Shown here: piece by piece, positions 27,335 to 35,997 of the stretch
How the letters are laid out: the number at the start of each line of letters is the position of its first letter
Position numbering within the stretch: position 1 is the stretch's first letter
NCBI RefSeq assembly: GCF_001021505.1
Contig: NZ_LDPO01000003.1
Span: 218,802 to 282,801 of the forward strand
DNA from: Mycolicibacter heraklionensis
GTDB lineage: Bacteria; Actinomycetota; Actinomycetes; Mycobacteriales; Mycobacteriaceae
Direction: 5' to 3'
DNA: 64,000 nt
Notes under the pieces: generated by a model
Database searches by the model: none
Told to the model about the DNA's origin: nothing
What the model saw: only the letters and a program-made list of their open reading frames with translations
Position numbers and translations under genes: made by a program

Positions 27335-28732
27335 ATGCGGTGTGCCATTTACACGAGGATCTCCCGAGATCTGACCGGTGAGCAGGTCGGCGCTGATCGA
27401 CAGCTCAAGGAGTGCCGTGAGCTTGCGGATTCCGGAGGGCACGAACTTGTTGCCACCTACCGCGACAACGACGTCAGTGCGTACTCGGGGCGTGCGCGAC
27501 CTGATTTCGAGAAGCTGCTCGACGCCATGGCGGCGGGCGATTTCTCGGTGTTGATCGTTTGGCACATCGACCGGTTGTACCGCTCGATGAAGGATCTGGA
27601 GCGCATCATCGATGTGGCGGAGGGCGGTGGTATCCAGATTCAGACAGTCAGTTCTGGCGACTTGGACCTCTCCACCTCGGCCGGGCGGATGATCGGACGC
27701 ATTCTCGGGTCGGTGGCGCGGCAGGAGTCGGAGCACCATGCCGAACGGCGCAAGTTGGCCAACAAGGAGCATGCTCTGGCCGGACGGTGGTGTTCGACCG
27801 GATCGCGGCCCTTCGGCTACGACAAGACCGGTGTACCCCTGGAGCCGGAAGCCACAATGCTGCGCCATGCGGCGACGGACGTCCTTGCGGGCAAGTCGCT
27901 GCATGCCGTTGCCCGCGAGTGGAACGCGTCAGGGGTGACGACGGTGCGTGGTGCGCAGTGGACGAACCTTCATGTCCGTCGGGTCCTGACCAACGCGCGA
28001 CTCGCTGCGCTGCGGGTCCACCGTGGCGAGATCATCGGGCAGGGCGCATGGGAGCCGATCATCGACGAAGGTATCTGGCGAGGACTTTGGGCCTTCTTGC
28101 GTGACCCGGAACGGCGCAACGCGGTGGCGTTCGAGCGCAGGCACATGTTGTCCGGTATTGCCCGGTGTGGCCTGTGCAAGGGGCCGTTGTACGTCGCCCG
28201 CCCGCACGGTCGGGACCGGCCAGCGGCATACGTTTGTCGCCGCCCTGGTGCGCATGTGGGCCGCAATCAGGCGGCACTGGATGGTTATGTCGAGAGAGTG
28301 GTGCTCGGTTATCTGGAGCGCCACGGTTTAGGTGCGGACCTTCGTCGAGGCCAAGACGGTGTTGATTTCGACGGTTTGCGAGCTGAGCGGGAAGCCAAGG
28401 CTACGACTAAGGATCAGCTGGCCACGTTGCTCCGAACAGGGGTGCTCGACATGGCCGCAGTGGAACGCGAGTCTGCCGTGCTCACCGCCGAGATTGACGC
28501 GATCGACCGCCGCCTGGCCGATGCTGTAGCGAGCCCTCCGGCGCTCGCGCTGTTGGCCGGGGAAGATGACCCGGCCGCGTTGGACACCGACAAGCTGGTC
28601 GAGCGCTGGCTGGCCGCATCGCCCGACCTCAGAGGAAAAATCGTCAACTCCCTGTTCGAGGTGGTCGTGAACCCAGTCCGCAAGGGCGTGAGGAACTTCG
28701 ATCCTGACTTCGTTGAGATCAACTGGCGCTGA
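27335..28732 (+). CDS. int: Large serine recombinase (phage-type integrase)
   Basis: 465 residues from the ATG at 27335; a GTG at 27317 is also possible. The resolvase domain has the catalytic serine in YTRISRD (residue 9), and the conserved WHIDRLYRSMKDLE and GRMIGRILGSVARQES (arginine-rich active site). The recombinase domain follows (STGSRPFGYD...NARLAALRVHRGEIIG), then the zinc ribbon CGLCKGPLYV...YVCRR, a coiled-coil-like stretch and a C-terminal basic tail. It is expected to join attP and attB directionally. TACGCT 7 nt before the ATG could drive a leaderless transcript. It lies 50 bp inside attL, as usual for self-mobilising elements. Confidence 0.95.
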   Translation: MRCAIYTRISRDLTGEQVGADRQLKECRELADSGGHELVATYRDNDVSAYSGRARPDFEKLLDAMAAGDFSVLIVWHIDRLYRSMKDLERIIDVAEGGGIQIQTVSSGDLDLSTSAGRMIGRILGSVARQESEHHAERRKLANKEHALAGRWCSTGSRPFGYDKTGVPLEPEATMLRHAATDVLAGKSLHAVAREWNASGVTTVRGAQWTNLHVRRVLTNARLAALRVHRGEIIGQGAWEPIIDEGIWRGLWAFLRDPERRNAVAFERRHMLSGIARCGLCKGPLYVARPHGRDRPAAYVCRRPGAHVGRNQAALDGYVERVVLGYLERHGLGADLRRGQDGVDFDGLRAEREAKATTKDQLATLLRTGVLDMAAVERESAVLTAEIDAIDRRLADAVASPPALALLAGEDDPAALDTDKLVERWLAASPDLRGKIVNSLFEVVVNPVRKGVRNFDPDFVEINWR

Positions 28733-29054
28733 AGAGGTTTGCGCTGGTCAGCCGCCCCGGCTATCGAATACCGGTGGTCTACCAAACGGAATTCAGCCGT
28801 CCTATAGCGTTGCTATAGTCGACCTATAGAGGTTAAATACGCTGGCAGTAGATGTTTTAGCGAGATTATCGGGGTTGCTGCGACGGCCGGAAGCTGCTTA
28901 CACTGGGCAGCAAGCTTGAAGGGGTCACGCCAAGGCTGACAAGTGCAGCGGGGCTGCGGCGGACCGCCCGGACGTTGAGTAACCGGGCGCTGAGATGAGA
29001 CCGGCACGCAAAAAGTCATTGCGTTCTCTCTCTTCATCTTTCCAGGAGAAACCC
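28733..29054. promoter_or_regulatory. Intergenic region with three CTATAG repeats (28802-28829)
   Basis: Between the integrase and the next gene are CTATAG at 28802-28807, 28813-28818 and 28824-28829, each 11 bp from the next, about one helical turn. The AT-rich GGTTAAATAC follows. The region looks like a repressor or replication-protein binding site overlapping a promoter. I see no credible protein gene in it. Confidence 0.5.
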
Positions 29055-29264
29055 TTGTCTGCCAGGGACTTTCAGCGACATCGAGCGCGCTATGCTGCGC
29101 TGACTCGCTCCCGGCCTGGCGATGACCCAGAGCTGGTAGACGCTCGGCGGCTTATGCAGGAGGAACGCCTTGTCAAGGCCATCGAGGATGCCCTAGATAA
29201 GGCTCCCCCGATGACTACGCAAGTCCGCCAACGGATTGTCGGACTTCTGTCGCAGGGAGGCTGA
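29055..29264 (+). CDS. Small conserved hypothetical protein
   Basis: 69 residues from a TTG at 29055 with CCAGGAGAAACC directly upstream; an upstream ATG at 28995 gives 89 residues but lacks a ribosome site. The body (ARDFQRHRARYAALTRSRPGDDPELVDARRLMQEERLVKAIEDALDKAPPMTTQVRQRIVGLL) is charged, helical and of a type common in actinobacterial integrative elements. No function is known. It is a possible recombination directionality factor only by its position after the integrase. Confidence 0.6.
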   Translation: MSARDFQRHRARYAALTRSRPGDDPELVDARRLMQEERLVKAIEDALDKAPPMTTQVRQRIVGLLSQGG

Positions 29265-29276
29265 GGGTGGTGTCGA

Positions 29277-29438
29277 GTGCCGGTGATTCTCACCACCATC
29301 GATCAGGAGGCCCGGCTACGGTGCCCCGCGTGCGCGTGGCGGATTCGGCGCTCAATTGTTTGGGTAGCACCCGCACAGGACCTCGGGGGCGAGGGTTCCG
29401 GCGTGAGCAAGTTCGACCGCCTGGCTTGTTTTTCGTAA
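29277..29438 (+). CDS. Possible small CxxC protein
   Basis: 53 residues from a GTG at 29277 (VPVILTTIDQEARLRCPACAWRIRR...). The CPAC motif followed by a basic stretch looks like half a zinc ribbon. The nearest GGAGG lies 17 bp upstream, further than usual. A competing frame from 29267 has no family-like features. The call is tentative. Confidence 0.3.
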   Translation: MPVILTTIDQEARLRCPACAWRIRRSIVWVAPAQDLGGEGSGVSKFDRLACFS

Positions 29439-29607
29439 CGAGACCCGACCTGCCGTTGGGCTTCGAGTCACCAAGTTGAGCGCATCGTGCAGCGATCGGG
29501 CGTTCGCATTCAGACCCTGTCAAACACGTTCCGAGTCGGTCACAAGGCGTAGATGGGGTCAAAGCCTCCATCCGGTTACGGCCACCGCAGGCCGACGGAG
29601 GATCACG

Positions 29608-29919
29608 ATGAGCGACACCCAATGCAACATCATCAGCCGACAGGTCTTACTGGAATGGCTCGGCGTCTCCGACAGCACGGAGCGCCGCAAGCGCAAGGAA
29701 GGTCGTTCCTGGCCGCCGCACCTGATGATTGCGGGCAAGGTCTGCTACCGGCGCTCCGCCGTCGAGGACTTTATCCGCGCCCAGGAAGCCATATGCCAAA
29801 AAGTCATCTCAGAAGCTCACGGTAAGGCGTCGGCCGTACCCGAAGGCCAGGTCCGGCATGCCCCGCGCGCCGAGGGCATCGATTCTGGGGCTGTTCGCAG
29901 CGCTGAGGTGATCGGCTGA
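29608..29919 (+). CDS. Small HTH protein (AlpA/excisionase-like)
   Basis: 103 residues from the ATG at 29608 with GGAGGATCACG upstream; the longer frame from 29476 is unsupported. The core ISRQVLLEWLGVSDSTERRKRKEGRSWPPHLMIAGKVCYRRSAVEDFIRAQE is a winged-helix/MerR-like fold of the AlpA/Xis type, with a C-terminal helix. It overlaps the primase gene (TGATG). Candidate roles are excisionase or activator of the replication gene. Confidence 0.75.
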   Translation: MSDTQCNIISRQVLLEWLGVSDSTERRKRKEGRSWPPHLMIAGKVCYRRSAVEDFIRAQEAICQKVISEAHGKASAVPEGQVRHAPRAEGIDSGAVRSAEVIG

Positions 29920-32684
29920 TGGTGGAGAACAGCAACCCCGGCGAGGAGCGCGACGGGGTCACCGAGGAGAACCGCCAGCCTAACGACCAGGATGAGCATG
30001 ACGTACTCGATGTGATGGCCGCTAGTGTCGTCGGTGGTTCAGGTGCCCCGCTTTTGGAGCTGCTTGGCATCCGGCAGGACGAGCACGTCAGCGTGTGCTG
30101 GCAGCGCCCCGACCGCAACTTCATGGCCCAACTGACCAGCGGTAGTGACGCTGCCCGGGTTGCTGCCGAACACATCAATGACGCAAACGTCTGGTTCGGG
30201 GTCAACCCCATCGGTAGGCATGTGCGCGGTGGACGGGGGAGGGCGGAAGACGTGACCCGGTGCGTCGCGCTCTGGGCGGACCTTGACGTCGGCAAGGACG
30301 GTGCCTGCGTTGATGTCGACCAGGCCTTAATGATCGTCAAGGAGGTCAGCGAGATGTTGGGGGCCAACCCCATCGCGCTGGTGGACTCCGGCAGCGGTGG
30401 ACTGCACCCGTATTGGTTGCTCGACGTGGGCGACCCCGCCTGGCGATTCAAGCTCAACCCCGAGGAGCCGTGGAAGGATAACGCGGCCAGAGAGCGGGCG
30501 CAGAACGGGCTGCGGCGGTTCCAGCGGCTGGTGGACCACGTCGCAGCACGGCATGGTGTCAAGGTCGACAACGTCAGCGACATGAGTCGGGTCCTGCGTT
30601 GGCCGGGGTCATACAACAGAAAGCGGCCAGACCAGCCGGGCCTGGTTGAGCTGGTGGAGTCCCCGCTGGGCATACCTGAACCGCTCACGCTGGAGTGGGT
30701 GGAGAACGCCCTGGATGAGGCTGGTATCCCGGCTGAGGCCCCGAAGAGTAGACCCGGCAGCGGTGACGGCGCGACCGTCGCGGGTAAGGCCGGAGACTGG
30801 CGCTACGGGATGCTCACCCACCCGTACGTCCTGTCGATGATCGAGGGCTGGAAGACCGAGGCGGTCAATGGTCGTCATCACTGGATGTTGAGCTGCTTCA
30901 TCCGGTTGGCCTGCGCTCACCGGTGCGGGCGGATCACCGAGAGCGACTACGGGCGCGGCCGGGATGTCGTCCTGGGCAGGTTCACGGTTGATGACTTGGG
31001 CCGAGAGCTTCGGGTCGACGAGGGAGCGCCCGAGTTGCAAGAGGCCATCCGCAGGGCAGAAGCCAAGAGTGACGAGGAAGCCCTGCGAGAGTGCGGAGGT
31101 CGGGACAGAGACGCAGGGCAGACCGACTCCGAGTACTGGGCCGAGAGCGTCGACGTTCAGCGGTCCGACAGCGGGGAGATCGACACCACTGATCGGCTGG
31201 AGGACGCTTATCTAGGTGAGCGCATCTATCGGGAGAGCTTGCAGGACTACCAGTGGACCGCCGAGTTCGGATGGATGCACTATGACGGGCGGCGGTGGAC
31301 GCGGACTAAGGACCCGATCGTCGCTGACGAGGTCCGTAGTGCACTGATAGAGCTGCATCGGGGTGGCGCGCTCGCCGGTGCCGACCACAACCGGCTGCAG
31401 AAGATCTCCGGGCTGCTGTCCAGGAGCCGCATCGAGGGTCTCGCCGGGGTGGCAAGGATGGTCAGCGCGAAAGAGTCACAGTCGATCCGCTTCGATGATC
31501 ATCCGGACCTGCTCAACGTAGGCAACGGCGTGGTTGACCTGCGCACCGGTGAGCTGAGTCCGCACGGCCGCGAGCTGTACCTGACGAAGGTCATCGACGT
31601 CGACTATGTGCCCTACGCGGTGCACGAGGACTGGGATAAGGCATTGGAGGCCCTGCCGGACGCCGAGTGTGAAGTCTGGCTACAGGAACGGCTAGGTCAG
31701 GGCATAACGGGCCACCCGGTGCCGGACGACAGGCTGCTCGTCCTGAAGGGCGGCGGATCGAATGGGAAGACCACGATCGTTGACGGCGTCCGGGGTGCAC
31801 TCGGCGGCGACTACATGGTGTCCATGCCCGAGCGGATTTTGCTGGCCAGGCCGAGTGATCATCCCACCGAGATGATGAAGCTTTGTGGGGCCAGGCTGGC
31901 CGTCATGGAGGAGTTCCCCGACCAGCACATCAACGTTAAACGCCTCAAGGACATCCAAGGCACCGGCGAGATGACCGCTCGCCATATCGGCAAGGACTCG
32001 GTCTCCTGGAAGCCGACTCACAGTGCGGTCATCACGACGAATTACTTTCCGAAGGTCGACGAGTCGGACCACGGAACGTGGCGGCGGCTGGTGATGTTGG
32101 ATTTTCCGTACACCTACCGCAAGGCGGGGGAGAGGCTGGGGCCCGACGACCGGTTGGGAGATCCGGGCCTGCGGGGAAGGGTCGAGGGCGGGACGGAGCA
32201 GCAGCAGGCCGTGCTGGCCTGGCTGGTCGAAGGTGCACGGCGCTGGTATGCCAATGACATGGCCATGTCAGCAGACCCGAGAAGCGTCACCGAGGCCACG
32301 GCTCAGTGGCGTGAACAGTCGGACGTGATGCTCCGCTACATCACTGAACGCCTGGTCTTCGACCCACAGCAGTGGGTGCCGACGGGGGATTTGTTCGACG
32401 ACTTCACCTCCTGGTCGGCGGACGCGAAGCATCGGCAGTGGACCGCGCAGACGTTCACCTCACGGTTCCTCGGTCACGAGGATGTTGACAAGGCTGGGGT
32501 GCGCAAGGGCCAGGTCTCCACTAGCCGGGAGGGGTTGTCTCGGAGACCGAGCAGGGTCTCCGGCCAACCTACGGGCGCTCCGCTACCGAAGCGGACCATG
32601 GCGATGCTCGGGGTCGGCTTCCGGGTCGACGAGGGTGGAGAAGCTGTAGAGGAGGGGTGGGCGGAGCGGGCAAAACGGTCCTGA
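29919..32684 (+). CDS. Primase-helicase (AEP primase plus D5/P4-type SF3 helicase)
   Basis: 921 residues. The N-terminal third has an archaeo-eukaryotic primase-like core: VTRCVALWADLDVGKDG (DxD-type acidic pair) and LVDSGSGGLHPYWLLD (SGxGxHxY). The middle resembles the D5_N domain. The C-terminal helicase carries Walker A LKGGGSNGKTTIVDGV, the Walker B region ARLAVMEEFPD and the sensor-1-like TNYFPKVDESDHGTWRRLVMLDFP. Such proteins initiate replication of P4-like satellites and integrative elements. The C-terminus runs to a basic tail. The long inverted repeat 19 bp downstream could be the origin. Confidence 0.92.
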   Translation: MVENSNPGEERDGVTEENRQPNDQDEHDVLDVMAASVVGGSGAPLLELLGIRQDEHVSVCWQRPDRNFMAQLTSGSDAARVAAEHINDANVWFGVNPIGRHVRGGRGRAEDVTRCVALWADLDVGKDGACVDVDQALMIVKEVSEMLGANPIALVDSGSGGLHPYWLLDVGDPAWRFKLNPEEPWKDNAARERAQNGLRRFQRLVDHVAARHGVKVDNVSDMSRVLRWPGSYNRKRPDQPGLVELVESPLGIPEPLTLEWVENALDEAGIPAEAPKSRPGSGDGATVAGKAGDWRYGMLTHPYVLSMIEGWKTEAVNGRHHWMLSCFIRLACAHRCGRITESDYGRGRDVVLGRFTVDDLGRELRVDEGAPELQEAIRRAEAKSDEEALRECGGRDRDAGQTDSEYWAESVDVQRSDSGEIDTTDRLEDAYLGERIYRESLQDYQWTAEFGWMHYDGRRWTRTKDPIVADEVRSALIELHRGGALAGADHNRLQKISGLLSRSRIEGLAGVARMVSAKESQSIRFDDHPDLLNVGNGVVDLRTGELSPHGRELYLTKVIDVDYVPYAVHEDWDKALEALPDAECEVWLQERLGQGITGHPVPDDRLLVLKGGGSNGKTTIVDGVRGALGGDYMVSMPERILLARPSDHPTEMMKLCGARLAVMEEFPDQHINVKRLKDIQGTGEMTARHIGKDSVSWKPTHSAVITTNYFPKVDESDHGTWRRLVMLDFPYTYRKAGERLGPDDRLGDPGLRGRVEGGTEQQQAVLAWLVEGARRWYANDMAMSADPRSVTEATAQWREQSDVMLRYITERLVFDPQQWVPTGDLFDDFTSWSADAKHRQWTAQTFTSRFLGHEDVDKAGVRKGQVSTSREGLSRRPSRVSGQPTGAPLPKRTMAMLGVGFRVDEGGEAVEEGWAERAKRS

Positions 32685-32702
32685 CCAGCGGGATGGTGGA
32701 AG

Positions 32703-32788
32703 TGCAAGGGATGCAAGGATGAAATTGGAGATCCTTTACATTGGACCTCGTATGAGCGACGGCCAATTTCATCCTTGCGCCCCTTGCA
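32703..32788. repeat. Long inverted repeat downstream of the primase-helicase
   Basis: 26-bp arms (32703-32728 and 32763-32788) with two mismatches enclose a 34-nt loop. Each arm holds two TGCAAGG-type heptamers in tandem plus a CCAATTTCATCC block. It could be a replication origin for the upstream primase-helicase or an unusually long terminator. No gene lies between 32685 and 32961. Confidence 0.6.
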
Positions 32789-32961
32789 TACCAACTACCC
32801 GGCGGCTAGTCCGATACCTGGCTCCCACAACGTCATTGATCTCTGGGGCCTGTTAAGACGTGGCGTCGTGGGGACGGCGGCCCCTGCGCCCGTGCGCGGC
32901 AACAGCGGCCAGCCCCGCACGCAGCTAACGAAGTCCCGGGTGGCCCAGGGCTCGCTGGGGA

Positions 32962-33798
32962 TCAGCCGCGTGGCTGTCGCGCTTTCGGTTCATGGTCTGG
33001 CAGTCCGTCCGGCCGTGGCGGCATCGCCAGACCGGCACGTCGATCTCGCAACCGAAGAAGCTCGCCCAAAAGGTGCAATGCCTGCACGGCGAAGTAGAGC
33101 GTGATGTCCTTGCGTGCGGTCATCCGATAGACGGGGTGACCGTCCGCGCCGCTGTCGACCTGCTCGCGGTGTAAGAACCCGTGATGTGCCCACGGTCGCC
33201 CATGCGCGAACCCTGACGTGATCTGCCAATCGCTGTACACCGGCAAGTCGGTGTACTGCGCGCCACCCTTAATCGGCTCGGTGACCTTAAACCCCGACTT
33301 GGCGCGTTTCGCGTTGATCCCCAAACGTTCCGCGACATCGCCGATCAGATCCAGATTGCCAGCATTGCGTTTCAACATGTCCGCTGCCGAAGAGCCCGAA
33401 GAAGTCACATAATTCGCGAAGTCGTGATAGTTCCTAGCATGCCAGCGCAGTGCACGCTCGATCCGTTCAGGTCGGGCTTTGGGGCCCAAGATCCACAGTC
33501 CAGTCGCGGTGTTCTCCAAGGCTGCCCGGACAAGAGTGTTACTCACCGCCAGGTGCTGGTAGTTGGCGTCCCTCACCACCACCTTCACACCGTGCAGCTG
33601 GTCAACGGAGGCATTGATGATGTGACGCAACGCAAGGCTGACCTCAAACGGGTGAGACTTGGCGTCGTCCCCCGCCAACGAACTGCTTGACTCCACCGGA
33701 AAGTCGTCAGGGTCCCCGACCCGCGCCGCCAACGCTTCGACCGCTTCTGCGTACTCCCGCCATTTTTGTTCGATCTGTTCGGCGGCGACCTCAGACAT
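32962..33798 (-). CDS. Hypothetical helical protein
   Basis: 278 residues from the ATG at 33798; the frame extends upstream without support. Most of the protein is predicted helical (EQIEQKWREYAEAVEALAARV...ALENTATGLWILGPKARPERIERALRWHARNYHDFANYV). The R..H and RALRWH patches are vaguely like HEPN or DUF5677-type proteins, but I do not see a clear R-x4-6-H motif. It is transcribed opposite to the replication genes. No function is proposed. Confidence 0.65.
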   Translation of the reverse strand: MSEVAAEQIEQKWREYAEAVEALAARVGDPDDFPVESSSSLAGDDAKSHPFEVSLALRHIINASVDQLHGVKVVVRDANYQHLAVSNTLVRAALENTATGLWILGPKARPERIERALRWHARNYHDFANYVTSSGSSAADMLKRNAGNLDLIGDVAERLGINAKRAKSGFKVTEPIKGGAQYTDLPVYSDWQITSGFAHGRPWAHHGFLHREQVDSGADGHPVYRMTARKDITLYFAVQALHLLGELLRLRDRRAGLAMPPRPDGLPDHEPKARQPRG

Positions 33799-34224
33799 CA
33801 GCTGACCCGATCCACGAGCCGGATGAGGGATGCCCGCCGGTGACGTTCTGGAAGGCGCGGGGTTATCGCAGAATCGTGCTGACAGACCGGCATTCGGATT
33901 ATCCTGCCAGCAACTCACTGTGCGCTACCGAAGGTGCGCACGGCCGTCCGCTGGTCCATCAGGTGCGTAAAGTTCTTGGCCCAGGAGGCCATGCCATGTC
34001 GCCGCTCTTGTTGGCTGATATGGACCGCGCAACAAGTCGGCGATCCTCCCGATCAGGTTGGCGTGGTTCTAGGCCTGCCGTTGGGTCTGCACTATGGACG
34101 CAGTCTGCTCCCTGGGGTCGAACTCGGGATACCCGGGAAGTTGCCCCACCCCGCCGACGGCGGCCCGCAGTCTGACGACGCAACCTGATCAATTCTGTCG
34201 CCGCCTGCAGGCATACTCGGCCGA
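33799..34224. other. 426-bp stretch without a convincing gene
   Basis: Open frames cross this stretch on the plus strand (33687-34175 and 33934-34188), but they have no ribosome sites and read as compositional noise. It holds the divergent promoters for the genes at 33798 (minus) and 34225 (plus). Confidence 0.5.
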
Positions 34225-35007
34225 GTGCTGATACCGCCTGACCCCATCTACCTAGAAGGTCCTGGCACGATCCGCTGGGCAGCCGGGTGTCCTGATGGCC
34301 GCCGTTCGCTGACCTGGGTTGTGACTGGGGCGAAAAACAGCGACGACATCTACATCGGGACGCGTTCGATGATGAAGGATATGAAGCTGAGCCTTCACCC
34401 GAGAAGGTGGCGCATGGCATTGACGACCCAAGCCGCCGCCCGCCATCTGCCAGAGGGCTCCGACCGAGTTTTGGCCCGTTGGGATGTTCCTGCCGACCGG
34501 TGGCCGGGCTGGAGACTTGCGGCGGCAATCCTAACTCCCGCCATCACTTTCACGGCCCCGTTCAATGAGCGTCGCCCAAGTGATGGCGGCCCGATTCTAT
34601 GGTTTCCGGCCCCGACACCGCCGGAGCATCTCCGGTTCTACGTACTCCTCGGGGAACCTGATGCTGGATTGGCGATCAACAACGTCATCGGGGACGTAGG
34701 CCGAATGACACTCAGCTCGGGCCTGCGTGTGTGGATAGTCGCCGATGCCTTCACCGTGACTGCGGAACACCAACGGCATATCGAAGATATCCGGCGGGCG
34801 ATGGCACTGCACCCTGACGCGGCTTGCGGATGGGCCTGGGGCGAGGTGGAAGGGATACCGAACCTTCTCGATCTAGCTGCGCTGAGACCTGCGACTGCAG
34901 GCGCGCCCGGACCTGGTGGCAACTACCTGGCGCGTGTTCGGCTAGACCCGACTGGCGAACCGGCAATCCCAGCAACGGTCGATGACCTAGATGACACCCG
35001 CGCCTGA
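34225..35007 (+). CDS. Hypothetical protein
   Basis: 260 residues from a GTG at 34225. Features seen are a short N-terminal basic region (MMKDMKLSLHPRRWRM), a long mixed alpha/beta body (RFYVLLGEPDAGLAINNVIGDVGRMTLSSGLRVWIVADAFTVTAEHQRHIEDIRRAM) and a Pro/Gly-rich end. There is no signal peptide and no membrane segment. I do not recognise the family. It lies convergent with the recombinase at 35063. Confidence 0.6.
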   Translation: MLIPPDPIYLEGPGTIRWAAGCPDGRRSLTWVVTGAKNSDDIYIGTRSMMKDMKLSLHPRRWRMALTTQAAARHLPEGSDRVLARWDVPADRWPGWRLAAAILTPAITFTAPFNERRPSDGGPILWFPAPTPPEHLRFYVLLGEPDAGLAINNVIGDVGRMTLSSGLRVWIVADAFTVTAEHQRHIEDIRRAMALHPDAACGWAWGEVEGIPNLLDLAALRPATAGAPGPGGNYLARVRLDPTGEPAIPATVDDLDDTRA

Positions 35008-35062
35008 GGTGGCCCGGTAGCTGCAGACCGTTGCGGGGTCCTCAGTGCCTGGCAGGGGCAAG

Positions 35063-35662
35063 TTAGCCCTTTTCGGCCAGCAGTCGGTACATCGTGGGGC
35101 GGCTGACACCGAGGGTTTTGGCGATCTCGGGCACCGGCTCGCCTGCGGCACGCATCCGCTCGGCCAGCGCGATCTGGTCGGGGGACAGCGCCCGAGGCCG
35201 TCCGATGGGTAAGTTGCGGGCCTTGCGCGCAGCCTTAGCCGCATCTCGACGCTCTCGACCCAGCTCCAGCTCCAGCTCGGCGAGGCTGGCCATGATGCCC
35301 AGGACAGCCCTGCCTGTGGGAGTGGAGCTGTCCACCCCTTCGCGCAGCGACCGGATGACCACCTCACTGTCCAGAAGGTCCTTGATGGTCAACATGACCT
35401 CGGCGGCGCTGCGGCCCAGCCGGTCGATCCCGACGACCACGATTGTGTCACCGGGCCGGGCGTAGTTCAGCAGTCCGGCCAGGCCGGTGCGCTGCTCCTT
35501 GGTCGACGTGCCGGTTAGCTTGTCGCTGTAGACGCGGTCTGCATCGACACCGGCGGCGGTGAGCGCGTCAGCCTGGGCATCCAGGGACTGGTGCCCGGTG
35601 GACACCCGGGCGTAGCCCAACAGCTGGCCGGTGGTCTGGGCGGTTACGACGGTCATGCCCAT
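35063..35662 (-). CDS. Small serine recombinase (resolvase/invertase)
   Basis: 199 residues from an ATG at 35662 (second ATG at 35656). The catalytic serine is in GYARVSTGHQSLDAQ, followed by the conserved GDTIVVVGIDRLGRSAAEVM and GRAVLGIMASLAELELELGRERR. The C-terminal HTH is LSPDQIALAERMRAAGEPVPEIAKTLGVSRPTMYRLL. It is the Tn3-resolvase/invertase size class. Palindromic sites lie immediately upstream (35670-35717) and recur at 35764, 45756 and 45809. Confidence 0.93.
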   Translation of the reverse strand: MGMTVVTAQTTGQLLGYARVSTGHQSLDAQADALTAAGVDADRVYSDKLTGTSTKEQRTGLAGLLNYARPGDTIVVVGIDRLGRSAAEVMLTIKDLLDSEVVIRSLREGVDSSTPTGRAVLGIMASLAELELELGRERRDAAKAARKARNLPIGRPRALSPDQIALAERMRAAGEPVPEIAKTLGVSRPTMYRLLAEKG

Positions 35663-35669
35663 TATCGTA

Positions 35670-35717
35670 TCTCGAAAGTCCGTCAGTCACTGTTCTGATA
35701 CGAGACAACTTTCGAGA
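35670..35717. repeat. Putative res site of the small serine recombinase
   Basis: TCTCGAAAGT near 35670-35679 is mirrored by ACTTTCGAGA near 35708-35717, with CGTATCTCG/GATACGAGAC overlapping partners between. It lies directly upstream of the recombinase gene, the usual place for its recombination and autoregulation site. The flanking region to 35997 holds a further copy of the related palindrome at 35764 and no gene. Confidence 0.5.
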
Positions 35718-35763
35718 ATTTTCACCTGTGAATACGCGGTGGGAGGGATCGGTCCGTGGGGGC

Positions 35764-35787
35764 GTCTCGGAACTAAAGAATCGAGAC
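35764..35787 (+). repeat. Recombinase-site-like repeat, copy 1
   Basis: A 24-bp imperfect palindrome GTCTCG-N12-CGAGAC whose middle reads GAACTAAAGAAT. Related copies in the same orientation are at 45756-45781 and 45809-45831. The three bracket the MmpL/IS21/DUF732 segment. Confidence 0.55.
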
Positions 35788-35997
35788 GGTTCGACTAGGG
35801 CGAGTTCATGTCGGATCAGGAATCTCCCAAGGGCGCTGGAAGGTCGTGTTGGGCCCACCGCTGATGTCATTTTCTCAGCGGTGGTGTCATGTCATGTAGA
35901 TGCATGTGTGGGGGACGAATGTTGGTTGCACTGATGGCGTGAGCGGCGGCTCGCTGAAGCCCGGCGTGATGTCCGCCTGTCCCAGCTGGTTGTGGAG

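Noticed and set aside
33687..34188. Open frames of 162 and 84 residues on the plus strand
   Set aside because: They have no start support and compositional-noise sequence, and lie in the divergent promoter region of the flanking genes.
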